From contig JAJZZT010000505.1 in assembly GCA_021797415.1 (NCBI GenBank), positions 1 to 11,416 of the forward strand: 11,416 nucleotides of DNA. The letters run 5' to 3'. The position numbers and the translations under genes are program-made. This document shows, in pieces, positions 1 through 7,009 of this stretch. Each line of letters starts with the position of its first letter. Within the stretch, counting starts at the first letter, position 1. Origin of the DNA: Bacillota bacterium. GTDB taxonomy: Bacteria; Bacillota; Bacilli; Alicyclobacillales; SLC66. The notes beneath the pieces were generated by a model, which saw only the letters and a program-made list of their open reading frames with translations, had not been told where the DNA came from and did no database searches.

Positions 1-2
1 TC

Positions 3-617
3 GTGGAGCAGGCAGGCGACGGCGCATATCTGGAACAGACGGCGGTGGTCAATTTCAGTCATCCGGCCGTGGCCTCGGTCATCGCGGCGATCCGGGAACG
101 TGCAGACGCCGATGAAATCCGCGCAAAACTGGCGTTTGAATACGTCCGTGACCAGGTTTCCCACTCTTTTGACACAGACAGCGAGCTGATCACCATCCGC
201 GCGTCGGAAGTCGCCGAGCGGCGGGAGGGTATCTGCTTTGCCAAGTCGCACCTGCTTGCCGCGCTCCTGCGCGGATTGGGCATCGCGACGGGATTCTGCT
301 ACCAGCGCGTCACAAGAAAAGGGACGCCTGCGTCGGGGTACGCGCTGCACGGCCTGAACGCCGTATATTTTAATGAATTGGGGAGCTGGGTGCGGTTGGA
401 CCCGCGCGGCGACAAGCCCGGTGTCCATTCGGAGTTCACATTGCCGCCGGAGAAAGAGCGGCTGGCGTACGACATCCGTCCGGAACTGGGCGAAGTGGAC
501 TATCCGTACGTGTTCGCACAGCCGCTGGAAACCGTGTTGCAGGCGATGGGCGAAGCACCGGATTGCCGGGCGCTCTTTTACGCGCGCCCGGCGGAGATAC
601 CGGATGAGTCCATCTGA
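3..617 (+). CDS. Transglutaminase-like (papain-fold) protein, possibly 5'-truncated
   Basis: The 204 visible residues read as a bacterial transglutaminase-like domain. Seen: a Cys at about residue 78 in the motif GICFAKSHLLAALLRGLGI, a His at about 116 (YALHGLNAVYF) and an Asp at about 133 (WVRLDPRGDK), the order and spacing of the family's Cys-His-Asp triad. Members of this fold are usually proteases or amidases rather than true cross-linking enzymes; the substrate here cannot be inferred. No signal peptide or membrane segment is visible, so a cytoplasmic protein is likely. The first in-frame start is GTG at the window edge, so the true start and its ribosome binding site may lie upstream. 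The last 40 bp overlap the 3' end of the opposite-strand MMPL gene. Confident about the fold, not about the role. Confidence 0.8.
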   Translation: MEQAGDGAYLEQTAVVNFSHPAVASVIAAIRERADADEIRAKLAFEYVRDQVSHSFDTDSELITIRASEVAERREGICFAKSHLLAALLRGLGIATGFCYQRVTRKGTPASGYALHGLNAVYFNELGSWVRLDPRGDKPGVHSEFTLPPEKERLAYDIRPELGEVDYPYVFAQPLETVLQAMGEAPDCRALFYARPAEIPDESI

Positions 618-3600
618 CCGGCGACCGGTTCGCGGCGCCGGCCGGCGAACGGCCAGAAGTGCCCGTCGCCGATGACAGCCGATGCCGCCGGGACGAACAA
701 CCCGAGCATGACCGTCGTGTACAGGAGCAGTCCTATCACGACGGCGATGCCGATCTCGACGAGGGAGGTCACTCCGGTTACGGTCATGGATCCGAATGTT
801 CCGGCCATGATGACCGCGGCCGAGAGGATCACATTGCCCATGTGGCCCATCGCCTTGTGGATCGCCTCGGCGGGCTGCGGGCGGCCGCCGTCGCGCAGTT
901 CCTCCTCAAAGCGCGCAAGCAGGAAGATGCTGTAGTCCACGCCAAGCGCGACGAGCAGCAGGAAAGCGAAAAACGGCACGGTCCAGCTCAGCCCGGTTTT
1001 GTGCAGCACGTCTTGCGCCACCATCTGCAGCAGCCCCATCGTGACAAAATAGGCTCCGGACAGCGACGCCAGGATGTAGAGCGGTGTGAGCAGGGAACGC
1101 AGCATCACCGCGAGCAGCAGAAAAATGGTCAGCAGGATGAGGAGAACCGAATGGGTGAAATCCTGGCTTGAGATTTGATTCAGGGCCGTCTGGATGGGCG
1201 TTGTGCCGGCGGCCAGAATGGAGCCGCCCGGCAGTGGACTGTTGCGCAGGGCGAGCTTTGCGGCCTGCATGATGCCGGGAAGGCTGTTGATCGCCTTCAT
1301 GGAGAATGCATTGTCGTTGAGGAGCACCGTGAACCTTGCCGTATGCCCGCCGGGCGACACGTAGGCCGTGAGCGATTTTTGCAAGGCGGCATTGTTCCGC
1401 AGCGTGTCCGCGGGCAGGTAGAAGCCGGGATTGCCCTGGGATGCGGCCGATCCTGCGCTGTTCAAAAAGCTGTGCACCCGCGTCGCGCCGGATTGCAGCG
1501 AGCGCGCTCCCGCCCCTGCCCTGGCCATGCCGCTTGCGAGAGTGCCGTACTCGGTCGCCATGGTTCCGGCGCCCTGCGCTACCCGGTTTCCGCCAGTCGC
1601 CAGCCGGCCGGCGGCGGAGGAGAGCGCCGTCGCGCCGGAAGCGAGTTTTTGCGCGCCCGACGCCAGCGTGTCCGATCCCGCGGCCAGTTGCCGCGCGCCA
1701 TTTTGCGCGCGGCCGATACCGGAGGCCAGGCGCTGCAGGCCGCCCGTCAACCGCCCGGCCGCCGCGCCCAGTTTTGTCATGCCGTTTGAGAGGCCGGACG
1801 CGTCTTTGGAAAGCCCGGCGCCTGCTCCGGCCATCCGCGCGCTGCCGCCGCTGTTCGTCATGGCCATGGTTTCAATCTGCCGCCACTGCGGGTTCGCCGC
1901 GTCTTGCGGATGCGCCTTCGCCCAGGCGGCAAGCGCGTTTGCCAATGTTTGCGCGAGTTTGGCCAGTTGTTGCTGGGATTGTGCGAGTTGTTGCGCGCCT
2001 TTGGCAATACCCGCCGCTCCCGCGCCGGCGCGCCCGATGCCTGCGGCGAGCGCCGCGCCGCCCTGCGCTGTCTGTCCGGACCCCTGGCTCAGGCTGGCCA
2101 GACCGCGCGCCAGCGTGTCGTTTTTCTTGCCGAGTTGTTGCGCGCCTTGCGAGAATTGCGCCGTATGGTGCGCCAACGCGGCGCCGCCGGAAGCCAGTTG
2201 CCGCAGGCCGGCGGACAGTTGGCCTGCGCCGCCGGCGAGTTCCCGCACATGCGCCGATCCGGCGGTCAGCGCTGTTCCCGACGAAGTGAGCCGATCGGCC
2301 AGCTTGCCTAAGCCGGTGTCAATGCCTGCGATGCCGCCGGCCGCTTGCCGGTCCTGGTGGGCCAGTGTGAAGCCGGCAACCGGTTTGCCGGTCGGCTGAG
2401 TCGCGCTCATCACTTTTGCGACGGCCGGAAGGCTTGCGACGGCGGAGGAAATCCCTGCGATCGCAGCCATTCCTCGCGGTGTCCGCAGGTTGTCCGCTGT
2501 GTGCAGGACCAGTTGCATCGGCAGGGCGTTCCCTGGGCCGAACGCTCTGGAAACGATGTGGAAGCCGACGGCCGAGGATGCGTAAGGGATATCGGACAGT
2601 GGATCGAATGTCCGGCGGTTTGTGAATTGCAGTCCAACGGGGGTAAGGACCACCAGCAATGCGAGCATGATCCACCACGGTTTGCGGACCGCCATTCCCC
2701 CCGTGAAGCGCCACAGGCGCGAGGGTTTGTGGGCGGCGCCGTGGACGGGACGCCTGGGCCAATAGAGGCTGCGGCCGAAGATGGACATCAGGGACGGCAC
2801 GAGACTGAGGCAGGCCAGCAGTGTGACGCCGATGCCGACCGAGACGCCCACCGCGCTCCGGTACAGGCCAAAACGGGCGAAGTAGAGGATTGCGAAGGAC
2901 AGCAGAACGGTCGACGCGCTGAATACCATCGTTTTGCCGACTGCCTTGAGGGAGTTGGCGAGCGCCGGCGCGGTGTCCTGCGTTTTTGTCAATTCCTCCC
3001 GGAAGCGGTTCAGCATGATGACCGAGTAGTCTGTGCCGGCGCCGAACAGCACGGCGATCAGGAAGGTCTGCGTGAAGGTCGACGACGGCAGGCCGCGCTG
3101 CGCCAGCCACGCCACGATGCCGGACGAGATCAGGAAAGACAGCCCGATTGCCATCAGGGTCAGGAGCGGAGCGAGCAGCGACCGGAAGACGAGCAGCAAG
3201 ATGAGCAGCACGAGCGCGACGGTGACAAGAGCGGTCTTTTTGACGCCCGCCTGAGAAATCTGCAGTTCCTGCTGCTGGATCGGCGCGTCGCCTGTCAGGT
3301 AGACGCGCAATCCGGACGGCGGCGACCGGAAGGCGGATTGCAGGCGGCGGATCGCGTCTTTCGTGGCTTTGGACATGTCCGACCGGGGCAGGTCGATGAG
3401 CGCCACCTCGGTGGTGTTGTCTTTGCTGCGAAAAGACGACGCCAGCGCGGACGGTGTATTGAACGGGTCCTGCACATTGCCGACGCCGAAGAGTGCTTTG
3501 TGCGCGTCTATGTAAGCCAGTTTCGCGCGAAAATAGTTCTGCTGGCCGGGTGTCAGTCCGCCTGCGCCATGGATGGCGACCACAGCGGAACTCGCCGAAG

Positions 3601-3799
3601 CCTGTGCGGGATCGACGCGATTCAGCCATTGTTGGGCGGTGTTCACGCTGGAGTTGGACGGGAGGAAGTTTCCTGAATGTTGCGCCACGACGCTGCCGAG
3701 ATTCGGCAGCCAGAGTGACGAGGCGACGACGGCCGCCAGCCAGATTGCGACAACAAGCCAGCGGAAACGGTGAATGAGACGGGCGTAGGCTTGCGCCAT
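578..3799 (-). CDS. MMPL/RND-family membrane exporter with long helical insert
   Basis: A 1073-residue transporter of the MMPL (YdfJ/MmpL-like) branch of the RND superfamily, probably proton-driven export of a hydrophobic or toxic compound or lipid. Seen: one membrane segment at about 13-31, an extracytoplasmic loop, a bundle of membrane helices containing FGAGTDYSVIML at about 252-263, then a second loop and a second bundle containing LGVDYSIFLLARF near 951-963. The two Asp-Tyr motifs match the proton-relay positions known in MmpL proteins. The second loop is enlarged by an Ala/Gly/Ser/Gln-rich region (about residues 497-786) of repeating LAxGAxxL patterns, likely a coiled coil. An in-frame start exists 29 codons upstream, but ATG at 3799 has AAGGAGG 7 nt before it and is preferred. 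Divergent from a TetR-type regulator, which probably represses it. Substrate unknown. Confidence 0.9.
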   Translation of the reverse strand: MAQAYARLIHRFRWLVVAIWLAAVVASSLWLPNLGSVVAQHSGNFLPSNSSVNTAQQWLNRVDPAQASASSAVVAIHGAGGLTPGQQNYFRAKLAYIDAHKALFGVGNVQDPFNTPSALASSFRSKDNTTEVALIDLPRSDMSKATKDAIRRLQSAFRSPPSGLRVYLTGDAPIQQQELQISQAGVKKTALVTVALVLLILLLVFRSLLAPLLTLMAIGLSFLISSGIVAWLAQRGLPSSTFTQTFLIAVLFGAGTDYSVIMLNRFREELTKTQDTAPALANSLKAVGKTMVFSASTVLLSFAILYFARFGLYRSAVGVSVGIGVTLLACLSLVPSLMSIFGRSLYWPRRPVHGAAHKPSRLWRFTGGMAVRKPWWIMLALLVVLTPVGLQFTNRRTFDPLSDIPYASSAVGFHIVSRAFGPGNALPMQLVLHTADNLRTPRGMAAIAGISSAVASLPAVAKVMSATQPTGKPVAGFTLAHQDRQAAGGIAGIDTGLGKLADRLTSSGTALTAGSAHVRELAGGAGQLSAGLRQLASGGAALAHHTAQFSQGAQQLGKKNDTLARGLASLSQGSGQTAQGGAALAAGIGRAGAGAAGIAKGAQQLAQSQQQLAKLAQTLANALAAWAKAHPQDAANPQWRQIETMAMTNSGGSARMAGAGAGLSKDASGLSNGMTKLGAAAGRLTGGLQRLASGIGRAQNGARQLAAGSDTLASGAQKLASGATALSSAAGRLATGGNRVAQGAGTMATEYGTLASGMARAGAGARSLQSGATRVHSFLNSAGSAASQGNPGFYLPADTLRNNAALQKSLTAYVSPGGHTARFTVLLNDNAFSMKAINSLPGIMQAAKLALRNSPLPGGSILAAGTTPIQTALNQISSQDFTHSVLLILLTIFLLLAVMLRSLLTPLYILASLSGAYFVTMGLLQMVAQDVLHKTGLSWTVPFFAFLLLVALGVDYSIFLLARFEEELRDGGRPQPAEAIHKAMGHMGNVILSAAVIMAGTFGSMTVTGVTSLVEIGIAVVIGLLLYTTVMLGLFVPAASAVIGDGHFWPFAGRRREPVAGQMDSSGISAGRA

Positions 3800-3820
3800 G
3801 CGATGGCCTCCTTGGGGATA

Positions 3821-3849
3821 TTGCAGTGCAATGACGGGCTGTATATAAT
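3821..3849 (+). promoter_or_regulatory. Predicted sigma-A promoter of the TetR-family regulator
   Basis: TTGCAG (3821-3826) is followed by a 17-bp spacer and a perfect TATAAT (3844-3849). Transcription would begin near 3856, immediately before palindrome O1 (3857-3870), giving a leader of about 75 nt to the GTG start at 3931. It runs toward the minus-strand exporter promoter, so the two transcripts would overlap. Confidence 0.7.
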
Positions 3850-3856
3850 TGAGATG

Positions 3857-3870
3857 TGAGTAACTGCTCA
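3857..3870. promoter_or_regulatory. Putative operator O1 (imperfect palindrome)
   Basis: TGAGTAACTGCTCA has 4-bp TGAG/CTCA arms, extending outward to an ATnTGAG...CTCAnAT shape. It sits at the predicted start site of the regulator gene and about 8-20 bp downstream of the start of the divergent exporter transcript, so a bound repressor could affect both. Its pattern recurs 34 bp away as O2. That it is the TetR-family protein's site is inference from position and symmetry. Confidence 0.6.
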
Positions 3871-3884
3871 TATGTCTTGCGGCC

Positions 3885-3914
3885 ATTATGTGAGCTATTG
3901 CTCATCTTTGTCAA
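3885..3914 (-). promoter_or_regulatory. Predicted sigma-A promoter of the MMPL exporter
   Basis: On the minus strand, TTGACA (complement of 3909-3914) is separated by 18 bp from CATAAT (complement of 3885-3890). The spacer is almost entirely palindrome O2 (3891-3904), the classic position for steric repression. Transcription would start near 3878, about 79 nt before the exporter ATG at 3799. Confidence 0.7.
3891..3904. promoter_or_regulatory. Putative operator O2 inside the exporter promoter
   Basis: TGAGCTATTGCTCA is a palindrome with 5-bp TGAGC/GCTCA arms. It lies exactly between the -35 and -10 boxes of the minus-strand promoter. It shares TGAG-N6-CTCA and the flanking ATG with O1. Binding by the adjacent TetR-family protein is the simplest reading. 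Confidence 0.65.
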
Positions 3915-3930
3915 GCGGAGGTGTCCAGCA

Positions 3931-4611
3931 GTGGTCGATGATGCCGTGCGACGCACTCCCCAGGGTGAACGGGGGCGCCGGAGAGTGGCGCTGATTCTTG
4001 AAGCAGCGGAGCAGGAATTGGCGCAATCCGGCTATGAACAATTCACGACCAACGCGGTCGCAGCCCGCGCCGGTATTTCGATCGGATCGATCTATCAATT
4101 TTTCCCAAACAAAGAAGCCTTGGTGCACGCGCTGGCCGTTCGCTATCACGAGACGATCCGGGCTTTGTACGATGACCTGTTTTCCCGCCTGTCGCGCGAA
4201 CAGCCGCTCGCGCAAATGGTGGACAGGCTGATTGATCCGTTGATCGAGTACAATTCGCGCAACCGGGCGTTCCAGGCGCTGTTCTGCTCGATTCCGGTGC
4301 CGTTTCGCATGAACGAGGCCGTCGCAAAAGTGCGCGCGGAAGTGATCGGCCGGGTGCACGCGCTCTTCGCGGCGCGTCGGCCGGGCCTTCCGGATGAGCG
4401 AAGGAACGTATGCGTCCTTGTCAGCGTACACGCGGTGGAAGCCCTGCTGCCTCTGGCCACGGATGAAAACGGCGCGGTGCAGGGCTATGTGGCCCGCGAG
4501 ATCAAGCGGTTGCTGCTGGCGTATCTGGAGCCGGTGCTGGGAGAAAAAACAGCGCCAGATGGAGTTGAAGAGCCTGATCCCCTTTTTGAACAACCTCTTG
4601 AAACGGACTGA
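3931..4611 (+). CDS. TetR/AcrR-family transcriptional repressor
   Basis: A 226-residue one-component regulator. Seen: an N-terminal TetR-type helix-turn-helix, with helix 1 around ILEAAEQELAQSGYEQFT and the recognition part AARAGISIGSIYQFFPNKEAL, a very typical signature. A helical ligand-binding and dimerisation domain follows. The GTG at 3931 is preferred because GGAGGTG ends 7 nt upstream; an upstream in-frame ATG at 3856 coincides with the predicted transcription start and would make the message leaderless. It is divergent from the MMPL exporter, with two palindromes between them, so it likely represses both the exporter and itself until an effector binds. The last codons (LFEQPLETD) coincide with a sequence that recurs at 4963-4976 and, inverted, at 4729-4741, so the C-terminal end may derive from a dispersed repeat. 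Ligand unknown. Confidence 0.92.
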   Translation: MVDDAVRRTPQGERGRRRVALILEAAEQELAQSGYEQFTTNAVAARAGISIGSIYQFFPNKEALVHALAVRYHETIRALYDDLFSRLSREQPLAQMVDRLIDPLIEYNSRNRAFQALFCSIPVPFRMNEAVAKVRAEVIGRVHALFAARRPGLPDERRNVCVLVSVHAVEALLPLATDENGAVQGYVAREIKRLLLAYLEPVLGEKTAPDGVEEPDPLFEQPLETD

Positions 4612-4741
4612 GCAAATCTGGTAAACTGAAAATGAGAAAGGCAGATAATGAGAGACGCGGGACATATTATATCATCATCCGGTTGTGAGCGGAGAATCGG
4701 CCGGTCACTAACCGTCATAAAAGAGCCTGTTCAAAAAGGGG
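4568..4741. repeat. 13-bp inverted repeat with 9-bp direct repeats
   Basis: CCCCTTTTTGAAC at 4579-4591, inside the end of the regulator gene, is perfectly complementary to GTTCAAAAAGGGG at 4729-4741. In addition AAGAGCCTG occurs directly at 4568-4576 and 4721-4729. The core TTTGAACAACYTCT also recurs directly at 4585-4598 and 4963-4976. This could be remains of a small insertion or a dispersed repeat family. A role as a terminator is unlikely given the ~137-bp loop. Confidence 0.6.
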
Positions 4742-4765
4742 GCAGGGTTGACCCACGCAGTGCAA

Positions 4766-4887
4766 CGGGACATGGGATAAAATCTTCTTTGCAGTCGCGA
4801 TGGTCCCACATTTAGTGCCCGAGGCTCTAATCGGACACTAAATGTACTGTAACGCGCCTGCCGGAATTGGTTTAATCCCATGTCCCC
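4766..4887 (+). repeat. 122-bp structured element, copy 1
   Basis: Left end GGGACATGGGATAAA (from 4767) and right end TTTAATCCCATGTCCC (to 4886) form a terminal inverted repeat, 12 bp perfect plus an offset AAA/TTT. In the centre, ACATTTAGTGCCCGA (4808-4822) and TCGGACACTAAATGT (4831-4845) form a 15-position stem with one C-A mismatch, capped by the 8-nt loop GGCTCTAA. Between them GCAGTCGCG (4791-4799) can pair with CGCGCCTGC (about 4853-4861) with one mismatch. Length and hairpin offset (42 nt from the left end) are identical to copy 2. No flanking target-site duplication is visible. It may be a non-autonomous mobile element or a structured RNA/DNA; the class is not recognised. Confidence 0.8.
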
Positions 4888-4889
4888 GA

Positions 4890-4908
4890 GCGTACGTTTT
4901 TGGTACGC
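4890..4908 (+). other. Small hairpin after element copy 1
   Basis: GCGTAC (4890-4895) and GTACGC (4903-4908) form a 6-bp perfect stem around the loop GTTTTTG. It begins three bases after the 122-bp element ends. There is no T-tract after it, so termination is doubtful. Confidence 0.35.
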
Positions 4909-4993
4909 GAGGGAGCATTTCTGGCGATGACGCGGCAATGCGCCGGTGAGTTCTGCGCCCTGTTTGAACAACTTCTAAAAGGTGGCCGTATGA

Positions 4994-6724
4994 ATGGAAA
5001 ACTGGCTGAAACGGACGCCGCTGCGCGCCCTTTTGCTGGGCGGGTACGCCGTGGTGGTTCTGCTGTTTTTCGCGGCGTCTGAAATTTCCGCATGGCAGCT
5101 CGGCATCGCCAACGCGCGCGCGCTGGCGATCGCGCAACGGAACGAGCCGATGTTGACCATGATCCAGACGCTCAACTACATCGTGCGCAGCGCGGATGAC
5201 AATGAAGCCAGGTATCTGATGGCAAAAACCGGATCCAACCAGATCTACCTGAACGCTTACCAGCAGAATCTGAATGAGATCAAAGCGGACCTGGGAAAAC
5301 TGGGCGAGCTGGTGTCCGCCGCTCCGCCCGCGCAGCGGGCGGGATACGAGAAGAGTCTCCAGGCGTTCACGGCGGACTGGAAATCGTACGAGATAGCGAA
5401 CTTCCAGGCGTTTTCTTACGTGAACAACGCCAATCCGGCGATGGCCGTGCAGACGTTTCTGGCGATGCCGCTGCACTCGACGCTCTTGCCGCTCGAACAG
5501 ATGACGCGCAGTATTCAAAAGGCGACCGCCACCGCCACGCAGGCGCTCGCGGCGGATATTTCCCGCGCCGCCGCCGTGAGAACCACAGGGCTGATCCTGT
5601 CAATCGCGCTGGCGGTCGTGCTTGGATACGTTCTGTCGGAGTTGGTCGGCAGGTCGATCAAGCGCTTGATCGAGGTTGCCCACGCCATGGCGCGGGGCGA
5701 TTTCACCGTCACCCGCATCCAGGCGGCGAGCAGCCGTGAGACCGCTCAACTGACCGCCGCGTTCACCGCCATGCAGGAATCCGTCGGAGAACTCATCTCG
5801 GGGCTTTTTCGCGCGGCAAGCGGGCTGTCCGCCACCTCGCAGGAACTTGCCGCGACCACCGGGGAAGTCGCCGGCGCGGCCACGGATCTCGCGCAGACGG
5901 CGGAGCGCGTCGCGGCGTCCGCGCGCGAGCAGGCGGAGGAAACCGAGGCGATGGCGGAACAGTTGACCGGCTTTGTTCAGCTTATCGACCGCGCGTCGGA
6001 AAGCAGCCGCGTCACGGCGGAAGGGATCCAATTGCTCGGACGGCACAGACAGACAGGCACACAGGCTGTCGCCGGAGCCATCGTTCAGATGAACACTATT
6101 TACCGCGGGGCGGAGGACAATAGCGTGAGGGCGCGCGCGCTGGCGTCTCGTTCACAGGAAGTGGCGGCCATCGTGGATCTGATCAACGAGGTTTCCGAAC
6201 AGACGAACCTGCTGGCGTTAAACGCGGCCATCGAGGCGGCTCGCGCGGGCGAACACGGGCGCGGGTTTGCGGTCGTGGCGGATGAAGTGCGCGATCTTGC
6301 GGAAAGCGCGAGGAAGGCCGCCGCCGAGATTGCGGTTCTGGTGCGGGAGATGCAACGCGACGCGCTGGCTTCGCAAGGCGCGGCGGAAGAACAGATGCGA
6401 CTCATGAAACAGGGAGCCGGCAGCATGGCGGATGTCGAACAGGCGTTTGCGAGCATTGCGACTGCCGCGCAGCGCCTCGAAGCAGCCGGCGGGCAGGTCG
6501 ACGAATCGGCGAACGCTTTGACGGAAGGCGTGCAAACGCTGGAATCGATGACGGTCCATTTGAAGGAACTGTCTCTTGACGTATCTGGCCGGATGTCGAT
6601 CGTGTTCTCGACGACGGAGCAGCAGACTGCCGCACTGGAGGAGATCACGGCGGCCAGCGGCGAGGTTTCCGGTCAGGCGCAGGAACTGAGCGAACGCTCC
6701 TCCGCCTTTGTCGTGGGCCAGTAG
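4994..6724 (+). CDS. Methyl-accepting chemotaxis protein
   Basis: A 576-residue transmembrane chemoreceptor that would signal through CheW/CheA to flagellar motility. Seen: TM1 at about 11-29, an extracytoplasmic sensor at about 30-195 that looks all-helical (four-helix-bundle type, with NEARYLM near its start), TM2 at about 197-216, a HAMP linker at about 217-268, then the long cytoplasmic coiled-coil signalling domain. The hallmark hairpin tip is clear at about 398-438 ([19 protein letters not shown], then [16 protein letters not shown]). No C-terminal CheR-tethering pentapeptide is present. The ATG at 4994 is chosen because AAAAGGTGG ends 8 nt upstream; an ATG at 4990 is out of frame. The gene stands alone and is flanked by two direct copies of a 122-bp structured element. 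Ligand unknown. Confidence 0.95.
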   Translation: MENWLKRTPLRALLLGGYAVVVLLFFAASEISAWQLGIANARALAIAQRNEPMLTMIQTLNYIVRSADDNEARYLMAKTGSNQIYLNAYQQNLNEIKADLGKLGELVSAAPPAQRAGYEKSLQAFTADWKSYEIANFQAFSYVNNANPAMAVQTFLAMPLHSTLLPLEQMTRSIQKATATATQALAADISRAAAVRTTGLILSIALAVVLGYVLSELVGRSIKRLIEVAHAMARGDFTVTRIQAASSRETAQLTAAFTAMQESVGELISGLFRAASGLSATSQELAATTGEVAGAATDLAQTAERVAASAREQAEETEAMAEQLTGFVQLIDRASESSRVTAEGIQLLGRHRQTGTQAVAGAIVQMNTIYRGAEDNSVRARALASRSQEVAAIVDLINEVSEQTNLLALNAAIEAARAGEHGRGFAVVADEVRDLAESARKAAAEIAVLVREMQRDALASQGAAEEQMRLMKQGAGSMADVEQAFASIATAAQRLEAAGGQVDESANALTEGVQTLESMTVHLKELSLDVSGRMSIVFSTTEQQTAALEEITAASGEVSGQAQELSERSSAFVVGQ

Positions 6725-6732
6725 GCCGTTTC

Positions 6733-6802
6733 CAAAATTCTGTTTCTGAAGAAGTTCGGAATTCACAAGTGAATTCCGAAACATGATTGGATCGGAATTT
6801 TG
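6733..6802. terminator. Nested hairpin downstream of the chemoreceptor gene
   Basis: TTCGGAATTCAC (6755-6766) and GTGAATTCCGAA (6769-6780) are perfect 12-bp complements separated by two bases. An outer pair, CAAAATTC (6733-6740) and GAATTTTG (6795-6802), can enclose it. The location just after a gene end, between convergent genes, suits a bidirectional terminator, but the inner stem lacks a T-tract. TCGGAATT occurs more than once here, so it may instead be degraded insertion-sequence ends. Confidence 0.4.
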
Positions 6803-6816
6803 CAAGCCGACCACTA

Positions 6817-6938
6817 GGGGACATGGGATAAAGTCCGCACAGCAGGCGCCCCAATCCTACCTAACGTGTTTGAGGCTTCAGTCAAACACGTTAGGTACTG
6901 TAACACGCCTGCCGAAATTTGGTTTATCCCATGTCCCC
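6817..6938 (+). repeat. 122-bp structured element, copy 2
   Basis: The ends GGGGACATGGGATAAA (6817-6832) and TTTATCCCATGTCCCC (6923-6938) are perfect 16-bp inverted repeats. The centre is a perfect 15-bp stem, ACCTAACGTGTTTGA (6859-6873) with TCAAACACGTTAGGT (6882-6896), around the 8-nt loop GGCTTCAG. GCAGGCG (6842-6848) can pair with CGCCTGC (6906-6912). Versus copy 1, the 3' arm ACTGTAACRCGCCTGCCG is nearly identical, while the stem differs at 7 of 15 positions, six of them compensated on the other arm. No target-site duplication is evident (flanks CACTA and AGAGA). It has the same orientation as copy 1. Confidence 0.85.
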
Positions 6939-7009
6939 AGAGAAGGGGTTGCGAACGCAGGCGAGTCGAAGGTGTAAACTGCCGGGCAGGCACGTTCGAG
7001 CAGAAACCA

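Larger units (their letters stand above)
4612..4993. other. Intergenic region upstream of the chemoreceptor gene
   Basis: This 382-bp stretch holds no convincing gene. It contains the right arm of a 13-bp inverted repeat (4729-4741), an imperfect stem CGGTTGTGA/TCACTAACCG (4680-4688 and 4705-4714), the first 122-bp structured element (4766-4887), a small hairpin at 4890-4908, a recurrence of TTTGAACAACTTCT at 4963-4976, and the ribosome binding site AAAAGGTGG (4977-4985) of the chemoreceptor gene. No clear sigma-A or sigma-D promoter was recognised, and no terminator with a T-tract follows the regulator gene. Confidence 0.6.

Noticed and set aside
1431..2399. Long plus-strand open frames opposite the MMPL gene (also 1175-1789, 1441-2289, 2345-3676)
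   Set aside because: They are shadows of a GC-rich, Ala/Gly-rich gene on the other strand; their residues are Arg/Ala/Pro/Cys-heavy with no domain and no ribosome binding site, while the minus frame is a clear transporter.
2319..3956. 545-codon minus-strand frame overlapping the MMPL gene
   Set aside because: It is an alternative frame of the same strand, highly Arg/Pro-rich with no recognisable domain, and is incompatible with the well-supported MMPL reading.
3895..4665. 256-codon minus-strand frame opposite the TetR-family gene
   Set aside because: It is antisense to a clear TetR-family protein, lacks a ribosome binding site and shows no domain.
4648..4820. Short plus-strand frame after the regulator gene, running into element copy 1
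   Set aside because: It has only a weak ribosome binding site, has no recognisable domain, and overlaps the non-coding element.
4766..4887. Retron msr-msd or integron attC interpretation of the 122-bp element
   Set aside because: No reverse transcriptase or integrase is in the window, and the ends do not show the attC GTTRRRY/RYYYAAC boxes; terminal pairing alone is not enough.
4766..6938. Classical composite transposon around the chemoreceptor gene
   Set aside because: Neither element encodes a transposase and no target-site duplications are visible at either copy, so only a weaker cassette hypothesis is kept.
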